Assembly (NCBI RefSeq): GCF_039822265.1
Contig: NZ_JBAJEX010000012.1
Span: forward strand, 1 to 43,357
Reading direction: 5' to 3'
Length of the DNA stretch: 43,357 bases
Source of the DNA: Thiobacter sp. AK1
GTDB taxonomy: Bacteria > Pseudomonadota > Gammaproteobacteria > Burkholderiales > Thiobacteraceae
A program made the position numbers and the translations under genes. Below are positions 1 through 7,885 of the stretch, piece by piece (positions within the stretch are counted from its first letter, which is position 1; the number at the start of each line of letters is the position of its first letter). Below the pieces are notes generated by a model. It worked only from the letters and a program-made list of their open reading frames with translations. It had not been told where the DNA came from and made no database searches.

Positions 1-134
1 GACCGACCGTCCTGCTAAGCCCAGCGATCCCAGCACCCCGCAGGGCAGCCCATCCGTAGGCCGCGTTTGTCGGAAAACTTGGTTGTATCCGTCAAGTTGT
101 GCAAAGAGGCGGTCATGACCGAGGTTGTCCGTCT

Positions 135-632
135 CGTAGCGGGCATCCAGGATCAGTTAGGGATAGGCCTTGTCCAGGGGCCGGCTGGCGAAGCGGGCCA
201 GGGATTCGTCCAGTGTCTTGTTGATCTGGCTGATGGTGGAGGCAGAGAAGCTGTGGCCGCACAGCCCCTCGGTGATGGCCTTGACCTTGCGGGTGGACAC
301 CCCTGGACGTACATCTCCTCCAGGGCGGCGACCAGGGCCTTCTCGCTGCGATGGTAGCGCTCGAAGAGCGCGGTGGAGAACTCGCCGTTGCAGTCCCTCG
401 GCACGCATCGTTCGAGTTTGCCGATGCGGGTGATGAGGCTGCGGCCGTAGTAGCCCGCCCGGTAGCCGTTGCGGTTGGCGCTCCGCTCCCCGGGCGCGGC
501 ACCCATGAATTCAGTCATCTCGCCTTGGAGAACGGTCTGCAGCGCCTCCCGCATCAGACCCTTGAGCAGGTCCCGTTCGCCCGCCACCAGTTCCGCCAGC
601 GACACTTTCGTCTTATGCTTCTTCATGGTCAT
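135..632 (-). pseudogene. IS256-family (Mutator-like) transposase, N-terminal part, frameshifted and interrupted
   Basis: From the ATG at 632 the minus strand encodes an N-terminal region typical of IS256 transposases: a MKKHKTKVSLAELVAGE start, then MTEFMGA, NRNGYRAGYYGRS and a PRD-NGEFSTALFERY segment. Around 300-303 one G seems to be missing from a G-run. The continuation (VSTRKVKAITEGLCGHSFSA and on to LDESLARFASRPLD) is in another frame. In that frame a TAA at 157-159 replaces the tyrosine usual in the family's PYLILDARYE motif. After DARYE (about 135) the sequence no longer resembles the family, so the catalytic C-terminal half is absent. With a frameshift, a stop and a truncation this copy cannot make transposase. 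The frameshift could in principle be a sequencing error in the homopolymer. Confidence 0.85.
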
Positions 633-742
633 GGTTTGCTCTCCTTTGGGTTCAAGGTCGTTCTCGCACATCAACCTCTTACCATGACCACCCAACACGT
701 TTCCAGATCGAAACGCTTTTGCACATAAATCGGGACACGCCC
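135..742 (-). mobile_element. IS256-family insertion sequence remnant (one end only)
   Basis: The element is read leftward. Its outer end is probably near 742, where the minus strand begins GGGCGTGTCCCG followed by ATTTATGTGCAAAAG, typical of the GGG-starting terminal repeats of IS256-type elements. A short inverted repeat CGTTTC-N6-GAAACG lies just inside at 698-715. The broken transposase follows at 135-632. Similarity to the transposase stops close to position 135, and I could not assign bases 1-134 to anything. The other terminal repeat is not in the window, so target duplication cannot be checked. Confidence 0.7.
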
Positions 743-785
743 TCCGCCCATAATTGAGTTAGCTTATTGGCTACGGGAAGCTGCC

Positions 786-1064
786 ATGCCCACACCCCGC
801 GTCGAAATCCGCTACTGCCCGAAATGCCGCTGGCTGCTACGGGCTGCTTGGCTAGCCCAGGAATTGCTCACCACGTTCGAGGGCGCGCTGGGAGAAGTCG
901 CGCTCGTGCCTGCCGGGAATGGCTTATTCCAGGTGTGGCTGGATGGGGAGCTCATCTTTTCCCGCGCCGAGGCGGGGCGCTTTCCCGAGGCCAAGGAGCT
1001 CAAGCAGTTGGTGCGCGATCGCATTGCCCCGGACAAGGATCTGGGCCATAGCGACCGCAACTGA
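786..1064 (+). CDS. SelT/SelW/SelH (Rdx) family thioredoxin-fold protein, cysteine form
   Basis: This 92-residue protein belongs to the Rdx family of small thioredoxin-fold proteins related to selenoprotein W. The defining redox motif lies at the end of the first strand as YCPKC, with Cys11 and Cys14 where selenoproteins have C-x-x-U. A helix rich in L and A follows, then a strand with LFQVWLDGELIF and the C-terminal FPEAKELKQLVRD helix typical of the family. Length fits the usual 80-100 residues. It lies just inside the IS remnant and converges on the dynamin-like gene (14 bp between stops). The precise redox partner of bacterial members is unknown to me. The family call is firm; a role in thiol redox chemistry is inference from the motif. 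Confidence 0.82.
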   Translation: MPTPRVEIRYCPKCRWLLRAAWLAQELLTTFEGALGEVALVPAGNGLFQVWLDGELIFSRAEAGRFPEAKELKQLVRDRIAPDKDLGHSDRN

Positions 1065-1078
1065 CCGGCAACCCAGGA

Positions 1079-3022
1079 TCAGGCGGCGTCGCGCTGGCGC
1101 TGAATGTTGCTCGCGGCAGGCGGCTGTAGGCGACGCAGGATGCCGCCCAGGAGCGCCACGTCGCGGGCGAGGCGCGTTTCCATGGCGGCGAGTTCTTCGA
1201 GGCGTTCTTGCAGGTTGTCGATGTTGTCGTGGATCTTGCGGATGTTCTCGATGCGCCTTTCGATAGCGATCTTGTAGTCGGTGATCTGGCTGGTCAGGGG
1301 CCCTAGCGCATTGCGCAGCCAGGCTTCGCTTTCCTGACGTGCCCGCTCGAACAGGGCGCGCGCCTCGGCGGCGATGTTGAGAAAAAAACGCCGCACCAGG
1401 AAGTGCTTCTCCGTCAGGATGTTGATTGGATCGCGGCAGAAAGCCTCGGTGCGCCGCCCCAGTTCCTGGAACGCGGCCTGGTAAGCATCCAGGTCCAGCA
1501 CGGGGGCCTCGCGCCGTTCCAGTCCATGCTGCACGTGAAAGCGGACATAGGCGCTGTCCACCAGCCCCTTGATTTGGCGGCCATGTTTGTGGATATGCTG
1601 AAACTGCTGGGCGGTGTGGCGGATCAGGGACTGCATGCCGCGGGTAAGGCCCGCGGTGGTCCAGCTGCCCTTGATGGAGTCGTGGGCCTTCTGCAGGATG
1701 CCGTCCAGGCGTTCCAGGCTTAGGTTGTTGAGGAGGATGCGTCCCTGCTGGGTGATCACCGTCCGCGTGACGTTGAAGGCCCGGATGGTCTCCTCGTAGG
1801 TCAGCTTGTCCTCGTGCAGTCTGTTGAGCATCTTCTGGATCACTTCCTTGTTCTTGCCGGACAGGGAAGCCAGTTCCTTCTGCTCGTGCCGCACTGCGCA
1901 GAGTTGCTGATAGACGCTCTTGTAGGAGGCGAGCACCAGGGCGCCGATCTCCCGGGTGACCGCCTTGCGTAGGATTTCCTGGCGCAGCGGAATCACCTCG
2001 CGGGCGAGCATCGTCTCCAATGCGCCGATGCCGCTCTGCAAAAGTAGCGCCTCGTCCCCGCGAATCTTCGCCAGTAGTGCCTTCTGGGCCGACAAGGCGA
2101 GCACGTTGGCGGGCGATACACCCAATTGCAAGGCGGTCGCCTGCCTCTGGCGTTCGATCGAGGCCTGCACCTTCTCCCAGGACTTGAGCTCGTCCCACAG
2201 GGTATCCACCTTGTTCAATATAACGATGCTGTGGGCGGCGTGGGGCTGGACGTGCTTTTGCCAGATCTCCATGTCGGAGCGTGTCACGCCGGTGTCGGTG
2301 GCGAGCAAGAACAGCACCGCATGGGCGCCCGGGATCATGCTCAAAGTGAGTTCGGGTTCGGAACCCAGGGCATTGAGGCCGGGTGTATCTAGAATCGCCA
2401 GCCCGCTCTTGAGTAGCGGATGCGGGTAGTTGATCAACGCGTGGCGCCACTTGGGGATTTCCACCCAGCCACTGTCGCGCAGCATGTCCGCCTGCATGGG
2501 GTCCTGATCGTCCCATAGACCCATGGTGCGGGCCTCCACTTGGGACACCCGCTTGGTTTCGGTGAGGGTCTGCAACACCTCCACCATTTGCTGGGGGGAA
2601 TCGAGGTCGAGGCGGCTTTGTACCCATTCCACCGGCTTTTTCTTGAGCTGGCGGATGGTCTCTTCGCGGTAGCGGGTCTCGATCGGCAGCAGGCGCAGAT
2701 AGGGCGGCTCGGACGGGTCGTAAAAGATTTCCGTGGGGCACATGGTGGTGCGACCGGCGTCTGAGGGCAGCAAGCGCTGTTTGAAGTCGGCGAAGAAGAG
2801 GGCGTTGATGAGTTCGGTCTTGCCCCGGGAAAACTCGGCGACGAAGGCGAGCGTGATGTGGTCGTGGCGCAGGCTCTCGATCAGGTCGTACAGGCGCAGG
2901 GACTGTTCCGCATCCACCTCGCCGCGCGCTTCCAGCCACGCCTGATAGGCGTCGATGGCGGCCAGGATGTCCTCGCGCCAACGCTGGTAGTGTGCGATCT
3001 GTCGTTCCACGAGGGTGTTCAT
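1079..3022 (-). CDS. Dynamin-like GTPase
   Basis: A 647-residue protein with a dynamin-family GTPase domain in its N-terminal half. The P-loop is AEFSRGKTE (residues 62-70), with alanine where most dynamins have the first glycine. A threonine-containing switch I (GRTTMCPTEI), DTPGLNALG (G3) and NKVDTLWD (G4) follow. The rest is largely helical, with a coiled-coil-like stretch near residues 580-635 (ERRIENIRK, NLQERLEELAAMETRL). Bacterial dynamin-like proteins bind and remodel or protect membranes; this one has no clear transmembrane segment. Its ATG overlaps the stop of the upstream DUF167 gene (ATGA, 3019-3022), making it the last gene of the yggS-proC-yggT-yggU operon. That suggests co-expression with the YggT membrane protein. 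The cellular role is not established by the sequence. Confidence 0.85.
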   Translation of the reverse strand: MNTLVERQIAHYQRWREDILAAIDAYQAWLEARGEVDAEQSLRLYDLIESLRHDHITLAFVAEFSRGKTELINALFFADFKQRLLPSDAGRTTMCPTEIFYDPSEPPYLRLLPIETRYREETIRQLKKKPVEWVQSRLDLDSPQQMVEVLQTLTETKRVSQVEARTMGLWDDQDPMQADMLRDSGWVEIPKWRHALINYPHPLLKSGLAILDTPGLNALGSEPELTLSMIPGAHAVLFLLATDTGVTRSDMEIWQKHVQPHAAHSIVILNKVDTLWDELKSWEKVQASIERQRQATALQLGVSPANVLALSAQKALLAKIRGDEALLLQSGIGALETMLAREVIPLRQEILRKAVTREIGALVLASYKSVYQQLCAVRHEQKELASLSGKNKEVIQKMLNRLHEDKLTYEETIRAFNVTRTVITQQGRILLNNLSLERLDGILQKAHDSIKGSWTTAGLTRGMQSLIRHTAQQFQHIHKHGRQIKGLVDSAYVRFHVQHGLERREAPVLDLDAYQAAFQELGRRTEAFCRDPINILTEKHFLVRRFFLNIAAEARALFERARQESEAWLRNALGPLTSQITDYKIAIERRIENIRKIHDNIDNLQERLEELAAMETRLARDVALLGGILRRLQPPAASNIQRQRDAA

Positions 3023-3318
3023 TTCGCTCCCAGCAACGTCTCCGGTGCGACGCGACTGCCGAAAATTTCCACCACCTTGCGCCGCCCCTGGGCGCCGGTC
3101 TTCAATCTCACCTCACGCTGCGGCACCTGGAAGACTTCCGCCAGGAAGGCGATGAGGCGCGCATTGGCCTTGTTGTCCACGGCGGGCGCGGCTACGCGCA
3201 GCTTGAGTGCTCCGCCATAGAGACCCGCCACCTCCGTGCGCGGGGCATTGGGCTCTACCCGCACGGTCAGGATGAGCGCGCCCCGCGCGTCGTATCGGTA
3301 CCAGAGTGCCCCGCTCAC
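3019..3318 (-). CDS. DUF167 (YggU family) protein
   Basis: A 99-residue protein of the DUF167/YggU family, recognised by the strand LILTVRVEPNAPRTEV, then LKLRVAAPAVDNKANARLIAFLAE and the closing GRRKVVEIFG segment. The chosen start is GTG at 3316-3318, which shares four bases (GTGA) with the stop of yggT; no good ATG fits the family's usual ~95-100 residue length. The stop overlaps the ATG of the dynamin-like gene. Such overlaps on both sides imply translational coupling. The family is widely linked to yggT and proC in proteobacteria, but its biochemical function is unknown. No signal peptide or membrane segment is seen, so it is probably cytoplasmic. Confidence 0.8.
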   Translation of the reverse strand: MSGALWYRYDARGALILTVRVEPNAPRTEVAGLYGGALKLRVAAPAVDNKANARLIAFLAEVFQVPQREVRLKTGAQGRRKVVEIFGSRVAPETLLGAK

Positions 3319-3917
3319 AAGCCAAAGCCACCCATGCCCGCGTGGATCATCTCCTTCGCCGCCTGCTCTAGCCAAGCCACTGGTAGCATGAGCACTAGCT
3401 GGCAGACGATCAGGATTACCATGGGCGACAGGTCCACGTTGGCGATGGGTGGAATGACGCGCCTCACCTGTCGGGTGAACGGCCGGGATAAGGCCTCCAG
3501 CACGGCCATGAAGGGGCTGAAGGGATTCACCAGGCTCACCACGAACAACATCACCTGCACCAGCATGAGCAGATACAAGCTCATGCGCAAAAGCTCCACC
3601 GCCGCCCACAGGCCAAAGCCCAGGTACATGAGGCCAGAACCCCGCGCGAGGGGCAGGCCGGACAAGGCTTCCACTGCGAGAGCCAACAGCCACTGCATGA
3701 ACCAGGCCGCCACCAGGGTCGCCAGATCGAGGCCCCACAGCCCCGGGATCACGCGCCGTAACGGCAGCACGAGGAAATTGGTGGCCGTCACCACGAAGGG
3801 CGTAAGCGGGTTGCCTTGGGGCACCCGCAGAAGCTGCAGGTAAAACCTGAGCAGCAACAGCGCGATGAACGCGGTGACGACGGTGTCCAGCAAAAAGATA
3901 ACGGCTTGGCTGAGCAT
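3315..3917 (-). CDS. yggT: YggT family integral membrane protein
   Basis: A 200-residue membrane protein made of two YGGT repeats. The first has the hydrophobic helix around residues 8-28 (LLDTVVTAFIALLLLRFYLQLL) followed by NPLTPFVVTATNFLVLPLRRVIPG. The second has helices around 92-125 followed by NPFSPFMAVLEALSRPFTRQVRRVIPP and a last hydrophobic segment (VILIVCQLVLMLPVAWL). The N-P-F-x-x-F and PxRRxIP patterns are the family signature. Family members have been linked to osmotic stress and cell-division or photosystem-related membrane organisation in different organisms; none of that can be read from this sequence. It lies 33 nt after proC and its stop overlaps the DUF167 start. Confidence 0.9.
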   Translation of the reverse strand: MLSQAVIFLLDTVVTAFIALLLLRFYLQLLRVPQGNPLTPFVVTATNFLVLPLRRVIPGLWGLDLATLVAAWFMQWLLALAVEALSGLPLARGSGLMYLGFGLWAAVELLRMSLYLLMLVQVMLFVVSLVNPFSPFMAVLEALSRPFTRQVRRVIPPIANVDLSPMVILIVCQLVLMLPVAWLEQAAKEMIHAGMGGFGL

Positions 3918-3950
3918 GGCTTTAGGCCCGTGACGAAGATGACCAAACTG

Positions 3951-4775
3951 TCATGGCGCGGCGCCGTCCCGACCCAGCTCATCGCCCAGCTCCCGGGCGC
4001 GCAAAGCCGCGGCGCGCACTGCCTCGACGATGCGCGGCTTGACGCCGGCGGCCTCCAGGGCGGCCAGCGCCCGCTCTGTGGTGCCGCCCTTGGAGGTCAC
4101 CCGCTCCCGCAGGGTGACCACGTCCTCGCGTGAGGCGCTGGCCAGACGCGCCGCACCCGCGAAGGTGGCGAGGCTTAAGCGGCGGGCCTGGCTTGCTGAA
4201 AGCCCCAGGGCGATGGCCGCTTCCTCCAGCGCTTCCATGAAATAGAAGACGTAGGCGGGGCCGCTGCCGGAGACGGCGGTGATGACGTCCATGTCCGCTT
4301 CCGCGCCGACCCACACGACTTCGCCCACCGCCGCGAGCACCGCCTCGGCGCGGCGGCGTTCCTCCTCGCTCACCTCCGGCAGGGCATACAGACCCGTGAT
4401 GCCAGCCTGAACCATGGCGGGGGTATTGGGCATGGCTCGCACCAGGCGCCGGTAGCCGCCTAGCCAGCGCGAGAGATCCGCGGCGCGCACACCGGCGGCG
4501 ATGGACAGCACGAGCTGTTGTGTGAGATGGGGCGCAAGGCCAGCGGCCACACTACGGAGCTGCTGCGGTTTCACCGCCAAGAGCACCAGATCACACGCGA
4601 GGATGTCGGCGTCGGCAGTGGCCTTCACCAGCAGCCCGTAACGTTCGGCGAGGCGCTGTGCCGTTTCTGCATCAGGTTCCACTACACGTAGCGTGCCCGC
4701 CGCGAAACCCTTGCTAAGCAGGCCGCCGATGAGGGCATTGGCCATGTTGCCGCCGCCGATGAAGGTAATGTTCAT
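3951..4775 (-). CDS. proC: Pyrroline-5-carboxylate reductase
   Basis: Predicted to catalyse the last step of proline synthesis, reduction of 1-pyrroline-5-carboxylate with NAD(P)H in the cytoplasm. At 274 residues it has the usual family length. The N-terminal dinucleotide-binding motif is FIGGGNMANALIGGL (residues 5-19). LLAVKPQQL and the conserved RAMPNTPAMVQAGITGLY follow. The dimerisation domain carries the family signature (ITAVSGSGPAYVFYFMEAL, then TSKGGTTERALAALE). It lies 92 nt after yggS and 33 nt before yggT in the same leftward operon, an arrangement common in proteobacteria. Confidence 0.96.
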   Translation of the reverse strand: MNITFIGGGNMANALIGGLLSKGFAAGTLRVVEPDAETAQRLAERYGLLVKATADADILACDLVLLAVKPQQLRSVAAGLAPHLTQQLVLSIAAGVRAADLSRWLGGYRRLVRAMPNTPAMVQAGITGLYALPEVSEEERRRAEAVLAAVGEVVWVGAEADMDVITAVSGSGPAYVFYFMEALEEAAIALGLSASQARRLSLATFAGAARLASASREDVVTLRERVTSKGGTTERALAALEAAGVKPRIVEAVRAAALRARELGDELGRDGAAP

Positions 4776-4867
4776 GCTATCGAAACCTCTGGATAGTCTG
4801 GGTCAAACCCACGCACAATGCACGAAGCAAATGCTTGCCCCAGCGCCCGCGGGTACTTGTGGGGCGA

Positions 4868-5563
4868 TCAGTGAGTCCGCTTGACCCGCTCCCCGAAAAT
4901 CGCCGATCCCACACGCACGATAGTAGCCCCCTCCAGGATAGCGGCTTCCAGGTCGCCCGACATGCCCATGGACAGCGTGTCGAGGGGGAGCCCCTCGGCC
5001 ACCAGCGCCTCCTTAAGCTCCTTTAGCAGGCGAAAGCGGCGCCGTTGCAGGTTGACATTGTCGCTGGGCTCGGGGATGGTCATGAGTCCCCGCAGGCGCA
5101 GCCGCGGCAGGCTGGCGACGAGGCGCGCCAGCGGTGCGGCTTCCGCCGGCGCCACGCCACTCTTGCTGGCCTCTCCGCTCACGTTCACCTGCAGGCAGAC
5201 GTTGAGGGGCGGCATGCTATTGGGACGCTGATCGGACAGGCGCTGCGCGATTCTTTCCCGGTCCACGCTGTGGACCCAGGCGAAGTGTTCGGCGATGGGG
5301 CGCGTCTTGTTGCTCTGGATCGGACCGATGAAGTGCCATTCGATGGGCAGGTCAGTCAGCGCGGCCATCTTGTGGAGCGCTTCTTGCACATAGCTTTCGC
5401 CAAAGGCACGCTGTCCGCAGCCGAAGGCGGCGCGGATGACGTCCGGCCCGAAGGTCTTGGAAACGGCGAGCAGGGTGATGCTGGCAGGGTCGCGCCCACA
5501 CTGCGTGGCCGCACGGGCGATGCGCGCCTGCACGGCTTGCAATGCGTTCTGGATTGTCGTCAT
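4868..5563 (-). CDS. yggS: YggS family pyridoxal-phosphate homeostasis protein
   Basis: A 231-residue PLP-binding protein of the YggS/PROSC family, which buffers pyridoxal 5'-phosphate and affects amino-acid balance without a known catalytic reaction. The Schiff-base lysine is Lys36 in LLAVSKTF. Other family marks are FGESYVQEA, EWHFIGPIQSNKTR, VCLQVNVSGEASKSG, LRGLMTIPEP and SMGMSGDLEAAI followed by a VRVGSAIFG end. I took the ATG at 5561-5563; the frame stays open 28 codons further upstream but that part has no family similarity and runs into the control region shared with pilT. First gene of the operon that continues with proC, yggT, DUF167 and the dynamin-like GTPase. Confidence 0.94.
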   Translation of the reverse strand: MTTIQNALQAVQARIARAATQCGRDPASITLLAVSKTFGPDVIRAAFGCGQRAFGESYVQEALHKMAALTDLPIEWHFIGPIQSNKTRPIAEHFAWVHSVDRERIAQRLSDQRPNSMPPLNVCLQVNVSGEASKSGVAPAEAAPLARLVASLPRLRLRGLMTIPEPSDNVNLQRRRFRLLKELKEALVAEGLPLDTLSMGMSGDLEAAILEGATIVRVGSAIFGERVKRTH

Positions 5564-5586
5564 AATGGTCCGCCGAGCACTCAAGA

Positions 5587-5605
5587 AACGGCCGAAGCGG
5601 CCGTT
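5587..5605. repeat. Perfect 8-bp inverted repeat in the yggS/pilT divergent promoter region
   Basis: AACGGCCG and CGGCCGTT are exact inverted copies separated by AAG. The repeat sits 24 bp upstream of the yggS start and 63 bp upstream of the pilT start. No T-run follows on either strand, so it does not look like a terminator. It could be a regulator site or a leader hairpin; the sequence alone does not decide. Confidence 0.5.
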
Positions 5606-5667
5606 AATCCTTGGCCGAAGCGCCGCGCCTGCAACCGTTTCGCGCACTTACCCCGCGGGGATTATAA

Positions 5668-6705
5668 ATGGAAATCGCAGATCTGCTTGCCTTCACCGTC
5701 AAGAACAAAGCTTCCGACCTCCATCTTTCCGCGGGTCTGCCGCCCTTGATCCGGGTCAATGGTGACATCCGCCGCATCAATGTGGAGCCATTGGACCACA
5801 GAGGCGTCCACAGCATGATCTACGACATCATGAACGATGCGCAGCGCAAGTTCTACGAGGAAAACCTGGAGGTCGATTTCTCCTTCGAGGTGCCCAACCT
5901 TGCGCGCTTCCGCGTCAATGCCTATGTCCAGCAACGTGGCGCGGCGGCGGCGTTCCGAACCATTCCCTCCAAGGTGCTCACCCTGGAGCAGCTCGCTGCG
6001 CCTGCCATCTTCAAGGATCTCTGTCACCACCCCAATGGCATCGTGCTGGTGACGGGGCCCACCGGTTCCGGCAAATCCACCACGCTGGCGGCCATGATCA
6101 ACGAGATCAACGAGACCGAGTATGGGCACATCCTCACCATCGAGGATCCCATCGAATTCGTGCACGAGTCGAAGAAGTGCCTGATCAACCAGCGCGAGGT
6201 GGGACCGCATACGCTCTCCTTCAACAACGCGCTGCGTTCCGCCCTGCGCGAAGACCCGGACGTGATCCTGGTGGGTGAGTTGCGCGATCTGGAGACCATC
6301 CGCCTCGCGCTCACCGCCGCGGAAACCGGCCACCTGGTGTTCGGCACCCTGCATACCAGTTCCGCCCCGAAGACCATCGACCGCATCATCGATGTGTTTC
6401 CAGCAGCGGAAAAAGACATGGTGCGTGCCATGCTCTCGGAATCGCTGCGCGCGGTGATCGCCCAGACCCTGCTCAAGACCAAGGATGGCAGCGGCCGGGT
6501 GGCCGCGCATGAAATCATGATTGGCACGCCCGCCATCCGCAACCTGATCCGGGAAAACAAGGTGGCGCAGATGTATTCCACCATCCAGACCGGTCAGGCA
6601 GTGGGCATGCAGACCATGGAGCAATGTCTGACCGACCTGGTGCGCCGCAATATCGTCTCCGAAGCCGAGGCGCAGAAAGCGGCGCGCAAGGACACGAAGT
6701 TCTGA
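5668..6705 (+). CDS. pilT: Type IV pilus retraction ATPase PilT
   Basis: A 345-residue hexameric secretion-type ATPase that powers pilus retraction in twitching motility. The N-terminal PAS-like half begins with the ASDLHLSAGLPP signature. The RecA-like half has the Walker A motif GPTGSGKST (residues 130-138), an Asp box with ILTIEDPIEF, Walker B in DPDVILVGELRD and the His box with GHLVFGTLHTSSA. The AIRNLIRE motif, required for retraction in studied PilT proteins, is present near residue 290. Length matches the family. Start ATG at 5668 follows a GGGG ribosome-site-like stretch. Divergent from yggS and 40 bp ahead of pilU; the pilus assembly genes are not in the window. Confidence 0.97.
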   Translation: MEIADLLAFTVKNKASDLHLSAGLPPLIRVNGDIRRINVEPLDHRGVHSMIYDIMNDAQRKFYEENLEVDFSFEVPNLARFRVNAYVQQRGAAAAFRTIPSKVLTLEQLAAPAIFKDLCHHPNGIVLVTGPTGSGKSTTLAAMINEINETEYGHILTIEDPIEFVHESKKCLINQREVGPHTLSFNNALRSALREDPDVILVGELRDLETIRLALTAAETGHLVFGTLHTSSAPKTIDRIIDVFPAAEKDMVRAMLSESLRAVIAQTLLKTKDGSGRVAAHEIMIGTPAIRNLIRENKVAQMYSTIQTGQAVGMQTMEQCLTDLVRRNIVSEAEAQKAARKDTKF

Positions 6706-6745
6706 GCGAGGCGGCGTAGCGGCATCATTCACCCGGGAGCCTGTC

Positions 6746-7882
6746 ATGGAGCGCGAACAAGCCACCAAGTTCATGCACGACCTATTGCGCCTGATGGTGA
6801 GCAAGAAGGCGTCCGACCTGTTCATCACCGCTGGCTTTCCGCCCGCCCTCAAGATCGACGGCCGGGTGACGCCCGTCTCCAACCAGACCCTCACGCCGCA
6901 GCATACGGTGGAGCTGGCGCGGGCCATCATGAACGACAAGCAGGCCTACGAATTCGAATCCACCAAGGAATGCAACTTCGCCATTTCACCGCCCGACATC
7001 GGTCGCTTCCGGGTCAACGCCTTCGTGCAGCAGGGGCGCACCGGCCTGGTGCTGCGCACCATCAATTCCACGATTCCCACCTTCGAGGAACTGGGCTTGC
7101 CCGAGGTGCTCAAGGACATCGCCATGACCAAGCGCGGCCTGGTGATCTTCGTCGGTGGCACGGGCTCCGGCAAGTCCACTTCCCTCGCCGCCATGGTGGG
7201 CTACCGCAACGAAAACAGCCAGGGGCACATCATCACCATCGAGGACCCCATCGAGTACGTGCACGACCACAAGAAGTGCATCATTACCCAACGCGAGGTG
7301 GGTGTGGACACCGACGACTGGTTCTCGGCCCTGAAGAACACCTTGCGCCAGGCGCCGGATGTGATCCTGATCGGCGAGATCCGGGACCGCGAGACCATGG
7401 AGTACGCCATCCAGTTCGCGGAGACCGGCCACCTCTGCCTGTCCACCTTGCACGCCAACAGCGCCAACCAGGCGTTAGACCGCATCATCAACTTCTTCCC
7501 CGAGGAGAAGCGCGACCAGCTCTTGATGGATTTGTCGCTCAACCTCAAGGCCTTCGTTTCGCAGCGGCTGATTCCGCGCCGCCAAGGCAAGGGACGCATC
7601 GCCGCCGTGGAAATCATGCTCAACTCGCCGCTCATCTCCGACCTCATCTTCAAGGGCCAGGTGCACGAGATCAAGGAAGTCATGGCCAAGTCGCGCGAGA
7701 TCGGCATGCAGACCTTCGACCAGCATTTGTTCGAGCTGTACGAAGCGGGACTGATCAGCTACGAAGACGCCCTGCGCAATGCCGATTCCGTCAACGATCT
7801 GCGCCTGCAGATCAAGCTGCACGGCCAGGAGGCGAAGGATCGCGACATCATGTCCGGCATCGATCACCTGGACATCATTTGA
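6746..7882 (+). CDS. pilU: PilT-dependent pilus retraction ATPase PilU
   Basis: A 378-residue paralogue of PilT that assists retraction. It opens with LLRLMVSKKASDLFITAGFPP. It carries Walker A GGTGSGKST (residues 137-145), IEDPIEYVHDH, Walker B in APDVILIGEIRD and a GHLCLSTLHANSA His box. PilU-type features are the ALDRIINFFPEEKRDQLLMDLS segment and the longer C-terminal tail after YEAGLISYEDAL. The PilT-type AIRNLIRE motif is replaced by PLISDLIFKG, which separates it from its upstream neighbour. Probably co-transcribed with pilT (40-bp gap, GGGAG before the ATG). Its stop lies 3 bp from the stop of the convergent methyltransferase gene. Confidence 0.95.
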   Translation: MEREQATKFMHDLLRLMVSKKASDLFITAGFPPALKIDGRVTPVSNQTLTPQHTVELARAIMNDKQAYEFESTKECNFAISPPDIGRFRVNAFVQQGRTGLVLRTINSTIPTFEELGLPEVLKDIAMTKRGLVIFVGGTGSGKSTSLAAMVGYRNENSQGHIITIEDPIEYVHDHKKCIITQREVGVDTDDWFSALKNTLRQAPDVILIGEIRDRETMEYAIQFAETGHLCLSTLHANSANQALDRIINFFPEEKRDQLLMDLSLNLKAFVSQRLIPRRQGKGRIAAVEIMLNSPLISDLIFKGQVHEIKEVMAKSREIGMQTFDQHLFELYEAGLISYEDALRNADSVNDLRLQIKLHGQEAKDRDIMSGIDHLDII

Positions 7883-7885
7883 GCC

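Noticed and set aside
698..715. CGTTTC-N6-GAAACG as a chromosomal operator
   Set aside because: It lies inside the IS end, so it is better read as part of the element than as an operator of the SelW-like gene.
924..2981. 685-codon minus-strand frame overlapping the dynamin-like gene
   Set aside because: Low-complexity Arg/Pro/Gly-rich product in a shifted frame of the GTPase; no motif or ribosome site.
5662..6939. 425-codon frame antisense to pilT/pilU
   Set aside because: Complete overlap with two well-conserved ATPase genes; the product has no recognisable domain.
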